From Daucus carota subsp. sativus (Eukaryota; Streptophyta; Magnoliopsida; Apiales; Apiaceae), in contig NC_030384.2 of NCBI RefSeq assembly GCF_001625215.2, forward strand, positions 27,826,527 to 27,890,526: a stretch of DNA of 64,000 nucleotides, given 5' to 3'. A program made the position numbers and the translations under genes. This document shows, one piece after another, positions 10,372-21,209 of the stretch; positions within the stretch are counted from its first letter, which is position 1, and each line of letters starts with the position of its first letter. The notes beneath the pieces were generated by a model that was given only the letters and a program-made list of their open reading frames with translations, was not told where the DNA came from and searched no databases.

Positions 10372-12080
10372 TTCGGCAGTAGTTTGTTTGCATGTTGCAA
10401 TGAATTACGCAATTTAATACAAATGGTTTGATAGTTTGCATTGGACTGCCTCTGTTGTGCAGGTTGGACAATGCAAAAGATGTGCACCACACTTTTCAAG
10501 TCGCTGGCCAGACTTTGAGAAACAGGAATTGGCCCTAACGCGATCCCACTGGCAGGTGATGGCCTAAAACATATTATCAACTCTTGTCTGGAATGAATCA
10601 ATGCAGAAGAAATCGTGAAATTACACAACTATATCATATACTTGCAACAATGCCATTGAAATATATTACCTACTTGGATAAGTCCCTGAAGTATGAAATT
10701 GTTTACGCTTTACAAAAAGCAGCAATTGAGGTGGAGCTGTTTCTTTCTCACCAATGTCATACTAATGCTTATGTTTTTGAGATGTAATATCCTTGGGGTG
10801 TGCTTGGACTATACAACTTACAAAATTCTCCCAAAATATGCAATTCTCGTCTAAAAGTTTATTATTAGGCTTAATGACCTTTTAGCCCTCGAAGTATGGG
10901 TGAAAGTTCCGATGCGGCCTCGAAGTTTAAAAACGTACTTTTCGACCCTCAAAGTATCTTTGTCGTACCTTTTAGTCCTTTTTAAAAATACCGGTATAAA
11001 TCGAGGGGATAAAATTGACAATTCATATTCGGGGTAAAGTTTGGGCGTACCTTTTAACCCTTAAAGTATACATCTCGTTCCTTTTAACCCCTAAAAAATA
11101 CATTAAAATACATGAGATGTTCCTTTTAACCCTTAATGATTAATGCCCCTTTTAACCCTCACGTGTAAAATGTCAATTTTGTCCACCCCGTTATATACCG
11201 GTATACGCCATAAGGGCTAAAAGGTACGACAAAGATACTTTGAGAGTCGAAAGATACGTTTTTAAACTTCGAGGCCGTATCGGAACATCCACCCAAACTT
11301 CTAGGACTAAAAGGTCATTAAGCCTTATTATTATTGATTAAAATTGTAAATGGGCTGTATACTTTCTTTCTACCAAACTTATTGGGACTTGATTTAATTA
11401 CCAGGATGTAACGTAGTATTATCTGTTTAGAGTTTCCTTACGTAAGCTACCTAGAACTATAACACTTCGTATCAACTAATGATGGAACTTCTACATGAAT
11501 TTAACCATTTTGTTCAATCATATTCTTTAGCTTATACCCAACGAGAAGTTCTTTTGAGGAGCGCATAGAATAACAGCTAAACTCAAGGAAACTGATCCAT
11601 AGATTATGCAGGAAGGTTGGTTTTCAGAATTTCTGCACAAATGTCAACTTCATGATGCGGTGATCTTTCACAGTATATGATTATACCTCCCTAAACTATG
11701 AGATGTCGTTTCGTAATACGATAGTCAAGATAACCTAACAATTAATAAAATTCTACACACAAAGCAATTGCATAACTTTACGAGCTCAAAAAAATGAGTA
11801 TACCTCTTGCCAGTAGTCAGTTTTTTCTTTGATCTGACGAGAAACTATTTTTCATATGTATGTAAAGTTTTGCCTGTAAAACATTGAAAATGTAGAATTT
11901 TGTTTTTACCTTGTTCAGACAAAACTATCTGTAGCATTTTACAGAGAGTGTAATTTCAGGCAAACATGGTCGTTCCTGAGTCAATATTTATCGGGCTTCT
12001 TTAGTGTTAGCATGGGAATATGTCATATGAGCAAACAATTAAGTCTTGTCAAGGTATCTAAACTCTGACATGCTTAACAG
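10372..12080 (+). repeat. Segmental duplication, copy B (with polymerase epsilon exon relic at 10463-10555)
   Basis: This is the second copy of the block at 3840-5695, beginning inside LOR copy 3 intron 1. It holds a shortened polymerase epsilon exon (10463-10555, acceptor TTGTGCAG, donor GT at 10556) that has lost about 52 bp relative to copy A and is therefore out of frame, but keeps ACGCGATCCCACTGGCAG with an Arg codon where copy A has TGA. The unknown 3' exon tail (VEVELFLSHQ) is at about 10700-10786. A 457-bp MITE interrupts the block at 10868. Confidence 0.85.
10868..11324. mobile_element. MULE-type MITE with 9-bp target duplication
   Basis: The termini GGCTTAATGACCTTTTAG and CTAAAAGGTCATTAAGCC are perfect inverted repeats, and inverted similarity extends much further inward. 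TTATTATTA directly flanks both sides (10859-10867 and 11325-11333). The unoccupied site is present in copy A at about 4578-4590, where one TTATTATTA lies between the same flanks, so the insertion and its 9-bp duplication are read directly. A 9-bp duplication with long terminal inverted repeats fits a non-autonomous Mutator-like element. There is no coding capacity. Confidence 0.93.
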
Positions 12081-12115
12081 ATACTTTTGTCGTCCGTCCT
12101 TTTGCATAATTCTTA

Positions 12116-12355
12116 CCCCCTCTGTCCTGTTGTATTGTTAACATCACTTTTTGGCATGGTTTTTAAGACCTTTATAAAATATAGTTCCATGAGAGGTTTT
12201 TAATAAAAAAATTCTGAATAAAAATTTAATGTTTTTATTTAGGAAAAAAATAAATTAAAAAAATATTATAAAACTATACTTTATAAGAGTGTCAAAATGC
12301 GTGCAAAATGCGTGTAAACAGTGAACGTTAACAACCCGCAGTGAGACGGAGGGAG
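12116..12355. mobile_element. Stowaway-like MITE (Tc1/mariner)
   Basis: The left end resembles the CTCCCTCCGTCC consensus (here CCCCCTCTGTCC), the right end is GGACGGAGGGAG-like (GACGGAGGGAG), and TA flanks each side (12114-12115, 12356-12357). The interior is AT-rich and foldable (GTTAAC near both ends). No coding capacity. Confidence 0.8.
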
Positions 12356-12551
12356 TAATATGTCATACTGTCCGTACAAATAGCAGACTCACTGTTAAAA
12401 AATGAGATAGAGTACGTTATAATTTGTAGCATGACAAGATCTAGAGAATGGTTTGGTTGTTTGGCCTTTTTGCGTTTATGGGATAGGAAGCAAAATTATT
12501 CTAATCAAGAATTGAGATAATAGATCTAGATAAACAACTCGTGGAGTTTCT

Positions 12552-13706
12552 TAGGTAGTTTTCTTAATCTCACACATCTCTCTGCTCATTCAGCTGCATA
12601 ATTTCAGTCCGAGGCAGGATTCCTTGATTTGGAAACCCTCTAATAAAACATTTAATTCTAGGGATGCATGCTCATTGATTCTTGATTTCAACTCCCACAA
12701 TGAAACAGGTGGAAGCTCGATTTGGAATTTTATCTGGTCATTCAAGGTGCCCCCAAAACTACATGCCTTCTTATGGAAACTAGCCTGGGGAATCCTTCCG
12801 ACAAACCTGTTTTTGCAAAACCGACTGGGCACTTCGAACCCATCATGTGCTTGGTGTTCTATGAGCGTGGAGTCAACATCACACTTATTTTGGGACTGTC
12901 AGCTGGCCGTCTGGACATGGGAGTTTATAGGCCGTTGGTGGAGTCAAAAACATATTGAGTTGAGAGCTGGGGTTTTCTCGCTACACTCACTGCTTTATCT
13001 GAAAGAAGCTAAATTTGTCAAAAATGCCTGGCATCTAGTGGTTACGGCGGCTTTATGGTCAATATGGCTCGCTCGTAATGAACTGGTTTTCAAGAAAAAA
13101 CGAATTAAGAAGGTGGAATTGGAGACAATCATCATGATCAGAATCTCCAAATGGGGCAAGGCAGCAGCTGTAATGAACTTTGGGGAGGACCCTCTTTGGA
13201 AAATCAACCCCTGGGGTGCTCTGAAAATTCACCACCTGGCAGCCTCGAACTCCTTTTGGCAATATCGATATCAGAATTACGATCTTACTTGCATGGTTGA
13301 TGGGGCATTTGATAATAATCAGTGGGGTCAGTTAGGTGGTGGGATTGGGGGTTGTATAAAGGATCGTCATGGCAAAACAATCTACTGTTTCTCAGGACCC
13401 ATTAGTGCTCTTTCGGCCATAGAAGCTGAAATTAGTGCAATATTGCATGTGATGCACCACCTTCTCTTATGGCAATCCTCTAGCAAAAACGTGGTTGTGT
13501 GCTCGGATTCGGTGGGTGCAATAAATGCTATTTTTGAAGGCTTGGACATAAACTTCCCCCTGCTAGTTCCTAACTTTGAGGTTGCTTCTCTGCTCCGCAA
13601 GAATGTTACAATTCAATTTGTCCCCTCAGAATTAAATGACAATGCTGATAAGTTAGCTAGAGATGGTATCTGCAAGTCTGGTCTTAACTGTTTCTGGGCT
13701 GGATGA
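12552..13706 (+). mobile_element. LINE ORF2 3' part: zinc-binding region and RNase H
   Basis: This is the C-terminal part of a plant L1-type non-LTR retrotransposon ORF2. The frame is open from just after a TAG near 12552; the first ATG is at 12624. QDSLIWKPSNKTFNSRDACS is the usual lead-in after the reverse transcriptase. The zf-RVT region follows, with KVPPKLHAFLWKLAWGILPT and the metal-binding pattern CAWC...SHLFWDC. The RNase H domain covers roughly the last 140 residues, with all four acidic catalytic positions kept: D in MVDGAFD, E in AIEAEISA, D in VVCSDSVGA and D in LNDNADKLARDG. The endonuclease and reverse transcriptase domains are missing, so the element is 5'-truncated, yet the remaining frame has no stop over about 360 codons. 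It is part of a unit ending in a poly(A) at 15323-15335. Confidence 0.85.
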
Positions 13707-14092
13707 TTGGGCTCACATTTATTTCAAGTCATGGCCCAGCACTTGCTTTAATTTTCCCGGGTCCTCACTCTCTCTTTTTCAAATTTGAAGCCTGGCTAAG
13801 TCTAGGTGCCCTTCCCGTTAAGCCTTTCTTTTCATAATCTTAGCGACGGCTGGATACAGTGTACTGGCCCCAGGGGGGATTTTCTTTCAGGTTATCTTCC
13901 CAATACAGACACTTGGTTATCTGCTGGTCTCTTCCTCGACGTCCTGTGTATTATCTGGTGTGTATTTTCCTGGAGCTTACTTTATGCTCTATTTATCATG
14001 TCTCTTTTCCCTCACTGCCTCTTATCCCTCACTGCTCCCCATCTCTTTCTTCTTTCTTCTTGTTTGGCACTGCTTATCTCTCACTTCCATCA

Positions 14093-15058
14093 ATGGAGTT
14101 CATTTGGGAAATCCCGGATAAAGGCTATTACAAGATCAATGTTCATGTTGAAATAGTGCATGATCCTCTCAACAACACTACCCGGATGAGTGTTGCAGCA
14201 ATCATTCGAGATGATAAAGGAGTCAAAGTCTGGGGCTCCATGGGCCCTGTTTCGGGTCTCACTGAAGAACAGGCCTTGATGGCCGGAATCCAAGCTGCCT
14301 GTATAGAAGCACTTAAGAAAGACTGGAATCTCATTCACATTGAAACCTCCAACCTCAATGTTTTTGACACATTAAGTGTTCAGGAACATATCGTCCTTCG
14401 TGAAGATCAGGTGGAGGCTTATGGTTTGTTTAACACTGTGCATGGAAACAACTTCAGGGAGGGCAAAAACAGGAGAGTAGCATGGATTCCTGATCATATG
14501 AACACTACTGCGCAATACATGGCTATTTATGGGCTCAGCCACTGCTCCTCCTTCTCTGAATGTCCTGGACTGTTTGGTGATCTGAAGTTCCACCTGGACA
14601 GAGACATGGGTCTTGTCCTCCCTGGTCCTGTAGGCGATCTGCCTGCAAATTTCGGAGATGGGGAGGTAATCGATGGTCCCCCTCCGCCACCTGCTGTGAG
14701 TCGCAAAAGAAAGAGATATGACGCTCACTACGATCATATGGAATTGGATGTGAATGAGGCTGAGATCCTTTTGAGTCTGAGCGACTGGATGAACCATCCT
14801 GATGACCTTTCTCCTCGTGCGGCTCCCAGCCCTCCTGCTGAGGCTCCTTTGCCCTTACCTATCTCTAAAGGTAAAGAAAAGCTCTATGAAAACTTTCCCT
14901 CAGCTGATGGAGGATGGACCATTCTTGGTAGTTCTGAGGAACAAAATCAGCTCAAGTTCTTACGTCACTTGCAAGCTTCGGTGGAGCATGAAGGGCCTCC
15001 CAAATCCATGGTTTACACTGGAGAGACCTCTAGGCTCCGTAGGGCTGCAAGCCTCTAA
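14093..15058 (+). CDS. LINE-associated second ORF, RNase H-like fold lacking catalytic acids
   Basis: A 321-codon frame starts at the ATG giving MEFIWEIPDKGYYKINVHVE; an upstream in-frame extension to 13859 is hydrophobic and probably not translated. Residues about 1-150 look like an RNase H-like (RVT_3) domain: the strand usually written KINVDGA is here KINVHVE, followed by SVAAIIRDDKGVKVWGS, TEEQALMAGIQAACIEAL, IHIETSNLNVFDTL and VAWIPDHMNTTAQYMAIYG. Of the four acidic active-site positions only the Glu appears kept; the three Asp are His, Thr or Ser, and a non-acidic residue. The C-terminal 150 residues are Pro-rich with a basic patch SRKRKRYD (possible nuclear signal) and acidic stretches. 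It lies 387 bp after the LINE ORF2 stop and before the same poly(A), so it is probably a LINE-encoded accessory ORF or captured domain rather than a host gene. Confidence 0.55.
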   Translation: MEFIWEIPDKGYYKINVHVEIVHDPLNNTTRMSVAAIIRDDKGVKVWGSMGPVSGLTEEQALMAGIQAACIEALKKDWNLIHIETSNLNVFDTLSVQEHIVLREDQVEAYGLFNTVHGNNFREGKNRRVAWIPDHMNTTAQYMAIYGLSHCSSFSECPGLFGDLKFHLDRDMGLVLPGPVGDLPANFGDGEVIDGPPPPPAVSRKRKRYDAHYDHMELDVNEAEILLSLSDWMNHPDDLSPRAAPSPPAEAPLPLPISKGKEKLYENFPSADGGWTILGSSEEQNQLKFLRHLQASVEHEGPPKSMVYTGETSRLRRAASL

Positions 15059-15322
15059 CTGGGTTTCGACTAGGTGCAAGCAAATTCTCGGGGTATCTGC
15101 AATATTTGGTTGGTAATAGTTGTTTAATAGGCTTCCTGTAAGCCTATACTTTTAGCTTTTCTATGTATGCAGTTGGTAGATGCTGGACTATATCTTCTCT
15201 TTTGATCTAAGCAGCTTAGGTAGGTTCTCAGGAGCATAGTTTGTATTAGTCTCCTCTTTTGGTAGTACTCCACTTGATGTAAGATATCCCGAGAAATTAT
15301 TAATGAATGGTGTCTGTTTATC

Positions 15323-15335
15323 AAAAAAAAAAAAA
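15323..15335 (+). other. Poly(A) tail at LINE 3' end
   Basis: A run of 13 A follows the LINE unit (about 12552-15335). I looked for a target-site duplication matching the bases after the tail upstream of 12.55 kb and did not find a convincing one, so the 5' boundary remains uncertain. Confidence 0.7.
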
Positions 15336-17705
15336 TTTAATCCTGTATAATTTTTGCATCTATTTGGAGTGGGGTAGCCTTTTCATTTATCCTAGATTTT
15401 CTTCCCTGCCTGAGTATTACCTCGGTCAGTAAATCGTGGCGATGCCGTGGATCTATGACCTGGTGCAATTGGCACTAGGCTAAGAAAAAACCGAATAAAT
15501 CCGAAACCGAAATCGAAACCGTCAACAATTTTTTTTTTTTTTTATATTGTATTTTTATTTCGTAAGTATAAATATTATAATATTTTGAATGAAGGAAGAT
15601 CTTTTATTATTTTTTTTGTATATGTGTTTTTTAAACCGAACCAAAGTGATTGTAACCGAACCGAGATATTTAAAACCGAAATTGAACCGTAACCGAACCG
15701 GCGGTTTCGGTTTTAATTTTTAAAAACTGAGGGAGTGCGGTTTCAGATTTACTATGAAACATCACCGATCCGACATAAAATTCAGAGCTTATTATCTATT
15801 TGACTAGGGGATTTTGGGCTGCGTATGATTGATCAGAATAAAACTGAATCCTATTGATTTACTTTACACTAAATTCTTTAGCAAAATTTAAGAAAACTTT
15901 GAGAAGTACAAAATGGATCAAGAAAACTTAAGTACTCTGAGCCGCTAGTTAATTTGAATCTTCTTGCAAAGTTAGTTTATCTGGAATATGAGAAGTACAA
16001 AATGGATCAAGATTTTTTTTTTCTTTTCTGTGCATGTTAAAATTTGATAGCATTAGGCAAGGGAGGGTGATTTTAAACTTCTATACTTGCAAGTGCTTGA
16101 AGATGCTGGTTATAGGACCATTCCCCATGTTTTCTGCACTGTTAGGTACTTGATTTAGTAACAGATTACTTGGAAGTCTAAGTAATTATAATCAAGAAAA
16201 TGTCCATCTTATACTATTGTTGCTCTTTTGTTCCCTTTCTATGTAAAATTATCTGAATGGGGTGATTAACATTGTTGGTTTCCGGACCAGCATGACTAAC
16301 ATTATTGGTTGCAGGTCTTTGCCGGGTCTGCTGTTATTCTATCTGGGTGAGATAAGAGCATGGTTGCTTCTTGCATAATTTTCCATCATATATGCATAGG
16401 CGGACCACTGACGTACATATGTATACACAACTGTTTACGGACCAATAACAGAACTGCCATCTTTTTATTACATATTCGAGTTTTTTTAATGATGGATGTA
16501 TTATCTATTCAGCTGCTCTCCAAGTGATTACGCTTATTGATACATTTTGATTGACGATTTCTTTCCATCTTCTACTATTTTTGCCCCTATGTTTCGTTTC
16601 TATATGAAATTATCTGAATGAGATGATTCTGGTGTTGTCATCAACCCAGACGAGTATGTAATAAAGGAATAACACATGGACACCATGCATCCATGGAGGC
16701 AAGTCATCTTTCAATATAAGGTTATAGAATTCTAGTAAATAGTCTATTCTTGATTCTAAATCACATGTCAAAGCAAATAAAATATTACACACAAACAATG
16801 AATGAAAGAGAAAGTCTTCAAAGTCTACACCAAATTAAATTACATCCCGTGTTTGACATGTCAAACTGTGAATAAAGATCCAATTCCTCCAAAATATGCA
16901 ATTGCCTAATGTTCAGCTAAAGCAAAATTGCCACTTTTTGTTTCATCACTTGTGTTACATGATAGGTTCTTTGCTAATTCAATATTATACCAAATTTAAG
17001 TACCAAATAAAAGGTTACTACAAACTATAAATAAATGGCAAAGACTTTCAACTACGAAGCCAAGCCTCCAAACTATGCAACTGCTGATGTTCTTAACCAT
17101 GATGCCGAAGCTAAAGCAAAGTTGCCTCTTTTTAATTCTTAAATCGTCTTACACATGTCTTAAAAAAAGATTGGAGTGCTTCCATTTTCAATTGTCTCTT
17201 GCACTTTTCTTTCTTAAATGTGTAAGGATCTCATACCCTCCAACAGGCCCACTCGCCATTCCTACTATCAGCTCTACTTAATGTCCTCTTGTTCCACCTA
17301 TCTCCAAATATCCTATATGGTGGTTCTTTAATTTCCATACATCAAACTTGAATAACCTACATTTCTCATTATCCGTAGGTAAGGTAACATCATCCAAGCA
17401 CATCATACTCCCCTACCAACTAAGTTTGGTCCAATAAATTCGTGAGGATTTTCACATATAAACAAAGACGGGCCTTCATAAAGTGCCCGATCAGACACAA
17501 ACTCTCCAAAATCATCCCCAGCACTCTCGAACTCTAGTATCATTACATCTCATGAAATACATTTCAGTTTCAGAGTTTTATAATCCTCATTATCAAGCCT
17601 ACGACTGATAATTTCAATCTCATCTAGATTCAATTTATGAAGGGCATGAGCCACACTCATTATCAACCCATTATTACTAAAAAATTACTGTTGCATTTGT
17701 TAATA
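15336..17705. other. Intergenic, repeat debris, no gene recognised
   Basis: Between 15488 and 15745 there are ACCGAAACCGAA and CGGTTTCGGTTTT blocks in opposite orientations, the signature of a decayed hAT-like foldback element of the GGTTCGGTTT type. On the minus strand at about 17300-17660 short protein-like stretches occur (for example DDVTLPTDNEKCRLFKFDVW and DEIEIISRRLDNEDYKTLKL) but in changing frames with stops; this is a gene relic I cannot identify. Confidence 0.4.
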
Positions 17706-17709
17706 AATA

Positions 17710-17990
17710 CTCCCTCCGTCCCAACCAATTGCATACATTTGGTTGGGACACGGAGACCAAGAAAAAGTGTAAATAATTATTCTACTTAGATGAAAAGTGG
17801 GTATAGTGGTGGGACCCATTTATATTTAATAATAGATTTGAGCTATTGGAGGAAAGTAGCGGGTGTAATATTGTTTATATTATTATAGAATGGAAATAGT
17901 GGAAGAAAATAGTTGGTGTAATGGTGTTTTATATTATAAAAGTTTACTATTTTTGTAACGTATACAATTGGTGGGACGTCCTAAAAGGAT
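17710..17990. mobile_element. Stowaway-like MITE, right end degenerate
   Basis: The left end CTCCCTCCGTCCCAACCAAT lies next to TA (17708-17709). The right end carries an inverted match (ATACAATTGGTGGGACGTCC) but its terminal bases have decayed. Confidence 0.65.
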
Positions 17991-17999
17991 AACACGCTA

Positions 18000-19203
18000 T
18001 GGAGATTGGGGGCAAGAAGAAATTGAGCTTCTACTGATCTTGTTCGGGTAAATCTTAGACTCCTCATGTATATAAATTTCATTTTTTACTTGATCTTCTT
18101 GTGATTGTGTCAATAAGATTTTTCATTTCATCTCCGGGGTTTCAATTTAATAATTTCAACATAAGCCGCTCTCCGGTTTACTAAGATACTACTTTCCTTA
18201 TCCATACTCTATCACTCTCATGATTTCAGCTTCTATTTGGCTTCTATTTTGTTGTAGGTGTACATTGCACAGTTTACTGGATTTACATAATATAGTCGGC
18301 TCGAGTGAAATTTTTATGAATGGACATATGTCACAGCACGTCGCTATTACATGGTCGACTGGATCATTAACTATAGTATATTCAGTTGGATTTACCTAAC
18401 TTTCTCATAAATAATAATTAATATTTTTAAATGTATTTGTAACTTACAAATATAATATCACCAATCAATATATCCTTTTGTAACTACTAATACATTAACT
18501 CATATATTTTTTAACCCCCACACAATATATTATTCTTAGTTGATTTATTTGACAAATCAAGTCAAATATACATCTTCCGTAATTTAAAACTACATTCTCA
18601 CTATTTGTTAAAATGATATCGCGACTTAAGTATTTTGAAACATATGTAAACCAATGTGTCTAAAACACATTTCAATATAAATACATTTCATAAGAAGATT
18701 TACAATCATATTACTAATTAAAAATTGCATATCACGACGTCATTTTCGTTTCAGTAACATATGCATGATTTTACTTTCCCATCTTTTATACCCAAAAGTA
18801 ATAGGTGTCTTGAAGTTAAATCTTATTATCATTATCACCTTAAAAATTTGCACCGACATAACCAATAATCTTAGACACGTCTGCCTTATTCCAATTTACA
18901 ATGTAATATACATTTCAAATACTTGATCATAATTCTCTTTACCGCCTCTAACTAGCCTAGTCGAAATAACTATCCACTTATAAAATTCAATCGAATATCT
19001 CAACCAAAGTCAATCAATTACAAAGTACATCAAAATATCGAATATTTGACTACTCGTATATGTGATATTGCAAATTTTTACTTTTAATTTTTTTGACAAA
19101 TAAAAAATGTTTAAATAATTATTTGTAAAAGTTAGTTATTTATGTTTTATTATATTATTTTAAAAATTAAATATAGTACTACTAGTACAACTGTACATCT
19201 TAC
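18000..19203. other. AT-rich intergenic DNA, nothing recognised
   Basis: There are no long open frames, terminal inverted repeats or RNA gene signatures that I can support. Confidence 0.5.
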
Positions 19204-19401
19204 TAGGGGTGAGTAAGAAACCGAATTAAAACCGAAATCAATCGAAACCGTTAAAAAACGATAAAAATCGAACCGTATAAAATCGAACCGAACCGAAATT
19301 GAAATTTTAAAAACCGAACCGATTATAATGGTTGCGGTTTCGATTTTAGGTTCAAACCGAACCGCAAAAAACTGAACCGAACCGTTTATAAATAAATATA
19401 T

Positions 19402-19450
<49 letters not shown>

Positions 19451-19952
19451 ATATAAATATATTAATATCAACTTCATGCATAAACTGAATTTATCTAAGA
19501 TCCCCCGATTTTCAAAACTTTGAGATTTCTTCAACCTCAAAAATATATGCAATGATGCATACAATTATATGATAATAAGTACTTTTAAAAAATTAGAATA
19601 TTATTACAAGCAACATATTAATATTTTTGAAAGTAAAGTTAGAATATATGTTTAAAATATTAGAAAGTATACACATGGAATTAAGTGGAACAAATTTAGA
19701 ATTTGTAAAAAATTCATAACTATGAATTGAAATAGAATGCATTATCACTTTTATGTCGAGGGATCTTCATATTATTTTGATCAAGGGTTGTTCATTAACC
19801 ATAAACATAAATAGGAAATTAATTACTTTAATAACATTTTATTTATTGAATTCCAAAGTTTTTTTTGTTTTTTTTGCGGTTTTAAAACCGAAACCGAACC
19901 GATTTAACTGATCTGGTTTTCAATTTTAAAAACCCAAAGTTTGCGGTTTCCG
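19204..19952. mobile_element. Decayed hAT-like foldback element (TAGGGGTGAG type)
   Basis: It begins TAGGGGTGAGTAAGAAACCG, with ACCGAAACC/GGTTTCGG blocks in inverted orientation near both ends and a 3-bp repeat (ATA)n at 19403-19448. The right terminus is degraded, so no target duplication can be read. Confidence 0.5.
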
Positions 19953-20400
19953 TTGTCTGTGGGGGAAAGCTTTTGAGAGAGAAAGGGGATTGAAGTTAAT
20001 CAAGTGGGATTTTTTTGTGCTCGTGTGTGTGTATATATATATAGAAGCGTGTATTTATGTGTGTCTATGATGGTGCAAGCGGGGTGTTCGCTTGTGTTAA
20101 TGTGATGGTGGTGTGACTGAGGGATGAATTGCGAAAGACTATCATCACCTCTTCCGTTTTACAATCATCCCTGGTAATTCAATTCTCTTTCTTTGTACTC
20201 TAATTCAATCATTATCACTATGCAAAACCATACGCTTGTTTAATTTGTTTTTTTTTGTTTGTTCAATTACTACTTATTTTAGCTACTATATTCAATCTCA
20301 AAGGAGCAGAGAAATTTTGAGATCATTGTTGGCTTGTGAATGCAATTTATTTAGCGCCTGTTAATGTTTATCTCCCTTTAATCTTATTGTCTCGTGCTCT

Positions 20401-20586
20401 CAGTGGCGGACGCAGACTAGAAATATAAGGGGGGCCAGATGTATATAAACAAAGATGGGGGGGCCATATTTAGATTTTACAACTGATTATACAACTAATA
20501 TACAGAGACTATATACTACTACTACTATGCTGCTGGAAGGATGGGGGGCCAAGGCCACCCATGGTCTTACACTCGGTCCGCCCCTG
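20401..20586. mobile_element. hAT MITE with 8-bp target duplication CGTGCTCT
   Basis: The left end CAGTGGCGGA and the right end TCCGCCCCTG are imperfect inverted repeats 186 bp apart. CGTGCTCT is exactly duplicated at 20393-20400 and 20587-20594, as expected for hAT elements. The same termini occur at 26551-26913, so a family is active or was recently active here. It lies 32 bp before the FIP1-like exon. Confidence 0.93.
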
Positions 20587-20618
20587 CGTGCTCTTCAATT
20601 TTGATAAATGTGTAGTAC

Positions 20619-21209
20619 ATGAGGCCTGGTGCATATCCTTTAGGAGGTCTAGTTCGTCCCCCTCTCATTGCAGGACCTTCCGCTGGTCACGGCAGAGGTG
20701 AATACCGTCCAGCCGGATCGAAAAATGCTCCTACTATGCAAAAAGGTCATGGCATGCCAGTTTGGGCCAACAATACACCAGGACATCGTTTCAGTAGGGG
20801 ATTGAATTTCACACTTCCATCTTACAAGTAATTTTCACTTCGTTATCCCATATAGTTATGACTTATGGATTGATTATACTTCTTATTTGTTTCAAATTTG
20901 TTTATTTTGTATCTTCTCGTGCTTCTTTTATTGTGTAGTATATATAATTAGATTGGGTATTGGCTCTGATATTTGACTCAATTATGATGTGTAAATTGCC
21001 GAGTAATATATTATATATAAATAGATTGCACACTTGTTTAAATTTGCGTGACTCCTTTATTTTATTTTGGCATCAGGACTGTATTTGAAGTTGACACTGA
21101 TAGCTTCGAAGAAAAGCCTTGGAGACTCCCTGGTGTTGATATATCAGATTATTTCAACTTTGATCTAAATGAGGAAGCCTGGAAAAATTATCTGGCATGC
21201 TTGGTTTGA
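20619..21209 (+). pseudogene. FIP1-like polyadenylation factor, truncated fragment
   Basis: Two exons, 20619-20827 and 21077-21209, give 113 codons. The first reads RPGAYPLGGLVRPPLIAG and HGMPVWANNTPGHRF with GLNFTLPSYK; the second reads [20 protein letters not shown] and [38 protein letters not shown] is the hallmark of the Fip1 domain, the part of the FIP1 subunit of the pre-mRNA cleavage and polyadenylation complex that contacts poly(A) polymerase or CPSF30; plant FIPS3/FIPS5 proteins share this exact order. The full protein is many hundred residues longer on both sides. Here the acidic N-terminus is missing and a TGA follows four codons after EEAWKNY, where the intact family continues with a conserved helix. 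The junction AA|G is in phase with a normal GT-AG intron. The ATG at 20619 lies immediately before the homologous part and may be fortuitous. Confidence 0.75.

Noticed and set aside
9921..10628. Long minus-strand open frame (235 codons) over LOR copy 3
   Set aside because: It is antisense to the LOR exon and the polymerase relic, has no family resemblance and spans the duplication breakpoint; it is a shadow frame.
12300..12600. Target-site duplication for the 12.55-15.34 kb LINE
   Set aside because: The sequence after the poly(A) has no convincing match upstream; the small resemblances seen (TTTTTGCAT, TTAATC) are too short.
12590..13600. Several minus-strand frames over the LINE ORF
   Set aside because: Antisense shadows of a clear zf-RVT/RNase H frame.
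14372..14797. Minus-strand 141-codon frame inside the dead RNase H ORF
   Set aside because: Shadow of the plus-strand ORF; no protein-like features.
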